In this document: in pieces, positions 58,301 to 60,161 of the stretch
Position numbering within the stretch: position 1 is the first letter of the stretch
Layout of the letters: each line of letters starts with the position of its first letter
NCBI GenBank assembly: GCA_002633005.1
Contig: NMRA01000196.1
Span: forward strand, 354,955 to 415,115
DNA: 60,161 bases
From: Phoronis australis
Lineage: Eukaryota; Phoronida; Phoronidae
Reading direction: 5' to 3'
The notes under the pieces: generated by a model
The model's input: the letters and a program-made list of their open reading frames with translations, nothing else
What the model was told of the DNA's origin: nothing
Database searches by the model: none
Translations under genes and position numbers: made by a program

Positions 58301-60161
58301 AATGTAAATTAATCATATTTCGGTAAACCTAAATGGTGGTGTAAAACAAATTCCATTGCAGAACATTGTTATTATTACTTTTGCTTTTGTGGATAATGGT
58401 CAATCTTACAGTTCATCATACTGTACATTACGATTCCTGAGGGGCGGCCGGTTATGAGAAGGGGTACAGATAATACAAGTTGTGACATTAGCTATGTATA
58501 GAAACATGTTTTAAATGACTGCAGTAACAAAGTGATTTATTTCGTCAAGTTTGTTTCTGTTGTTATACATTTGTTTTTTGGTCATAGCTGCAAATCGTGT
58601 TCTTATCTGATTGGCATGAAATTTACACAAAACTTTGTGTCTTATCAATATTCCATTGTTTTTTTTGGTTAAATCAAAGACAATTTGGTGCTATGGCACA
58701 TATTTTTGGATTTTGCTTTACTCGTATCACTGTGAACATGCATTTTTGGTAATAATCACTTACAGGTAGCCCGCAATTTGAGAACCAGATTCTGCACTGA
58801 ATAACATGTATCAAACTGGTTCTCTAAATACGAACACCTGTGCCTTTTGCCGTATTTTTAATAAAATTTTGCAGAAAGAAAGGATCATTGATGTTGAAGT
58901 GACGGATTCAGTAACATGAACAAATTTTATTTTAATGTTGGTGTTGAACATGAAATTTTTTCAAGAAAATAGCCCCTCACGCAAAAGTGGACCTTTCTAA
59001 AATCTATACATGATGTTCCAGAGTTAGCTAGATTTGGAATTTTTCTAGAGTGCCCCTTTTCTCAGGTCTTCCCTGGTGACTGTAATAGTGGTAACTATAG
59101 TTCTTGTATGGTTCCACTCCATCGCACTGTCAGGTACAGACCTCAGTCAACTAGTGTCCATATTGCACTTATGCAGTGCTTGCCTAAGTCAACATTTGTT
59201 TTGAAAACAAAGCTGAAAGGATGGGCAGGCTATTGAAATTTGCATTTCCATTCAGGTTTCATAAAACATGAGTCTTTACTTGCCTTAAATAACTGTTTCA
59301 AACTCTAAAAACATCAACCATTCTTAAGATAGTTATGCAATGCCTGATGGAGTGTGGATTATTGGTGTTGACAGAAACCCACAAACACATCAGCTAAAAC
59401 TCCCTCAGAGGAAGTTGGACTTTCTCTGATGGTTTCCAAGTAACCATTTCAAATGGACTCTATCTCATCTAATTTCTTAAGCAAATATGCTATGGTATAA
59501 ATTCTCTAGTTTGGGACAGTCTGTAAAACTTGGAACACTGAAATTCAAGCCAAAATTGAACTATTTTCTTGTTTCTGAAGATGGGAACATGCATAATTTG
59601 GTGTTCAACGTGTTTCTCAAATATCGCACACTGCATTTTGTATGGGCAAAGTCTGAGGTAAAATCATGGAAAATAGCTGCCAGTAGAAAATTTAATATCT
59701 TTCTTGGGATTCATGAATTTGGGATGGCCGATATTAAAAGATGCTAACCCAATGAATTCAGGGTAAATGCTTCAAAGCTGTTACGACCTACAGGTAAATT
59801 AGGTTACCCTAGGCATATGTGGGTTTTCAACACCAGCTTATTGAAAAATGTAATTAATTACCAGTTAAGATTTATTGTCTTGCCCTCACCAGAAAAGCTA
59901 TAAGTCATCTCGGACATTTATAAACAACACTAGCACATTACCATTAAATTCAAATGGCTTCAGTGTCAGGTAGAGTGGTATTTTCTACATCTCCTAATTG
60001 GGACAAGGGCATTGCTAAAATGGCATGGAAGTTTTCAAATGATGAGATAATTGAGCTGTTATTGTTGCCCAACTCACTACAAGAAATGCTCCTTGTGAAT
60101 ACTTGTTTTGTGGTGTGGTTTTTAATGAGCCAGAATTTGTTTGCCAAAAACCTTCCAAATA
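52351..60161. other. CpG-poor intron-like DNA to window end
   Basis: Contains no CpG at all between 53041 and 53520. A CpG-richer block at 56430-56790 ending in a short A-run (near 56810) may be a SINE-like or other recent insertion. Similar motifs (ATGATGTTCC-GAGTTAGC, then TTTTTCTAG) at 55562-55605 and 59008-59045 show a dispersed repeat. No exon could be supported. Confidence 0.4.

Noticed and set aside
59487-59747. 86-codon frame near the window end
   Set aside because: No motif, no splice logic with the 42.4-kb gene that I can defend.

Overview
The window is eukaryotic nuclear DNA from an animal. It has GT-AG introns, AATAAA sites, animal-type mobile elements (Penelope, copia, a non-LTR LINE, pogo/Tigger, THAP-containing DNA transposons, many fold-back MITEs) and a possible CpG-depleted gene body. 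A marine invertebrate is most likely, for example a cephalochordate, a hemichordate or a lophotrochozoan. I cannot fix the species from sequence alone.

The core of the window is a head-to-tail pair of paralogous nine-exon genes on the + strand, gene A (1304-15011, 520 codons) and gene B (19277-32020, 525 codons). Every coding exon has a length divisible by three and every intron is phase 0. Seven of the nine exon pairs either match exactly in length or differ by at most two codons. Exons 1-4 encode a membrane-attack/perforin-like core that looks like the stonustoxin (SNTX) family and carries the MACPF signature T-H-Y-x6-G-G. Exons 5-7 encode a linker that starts helical. Exons 8-9 encode a C-terminal C2 domain in place of the thioredoxin-like and PRY-SPRY regions of fish SNTX. 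MACPF plus C2 is the layout of vertebrate perforin, so this looks like a compact, signal-less, perforin-like pore former with its own membrane-binding domain, in two diverged copies.

Region by region: 1-900 is the 3' end of a copia element. 1304-15011 is gene A; its large introns hold a fold-back element, a degenerate ~145-bp tandem array split by two head-to-head Penelope fragments, and a LINE tail. 15012-19276 is intergenic, with a 46-bp tandem array split by a 750-bp element. 19277-32020 is gene B; its 6.7-kb first intron holds MITEs, an antisense THAP exon, an unexplained coding-like fragment and a tandem duplication at a probable assembly join. 32021-42340 is intergenic, with a second copy of the 750-bp element, a pogo-like transposase relic, a 720-bp tandem duplication and a 180-N gap.

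From about 42.3 kb a third gene probably starts: a signal-peptide exon and a small Cys-rich exon, then about 15 kb of CpG-poor, intron-like DNA to the window edge. That stretch contains a 1.2-kb THAP transposon relic and another MITE. The remaining sequence holds no gene I can support. No rRNA, tRNA, CRISPR or bacterial-type feature was seen.
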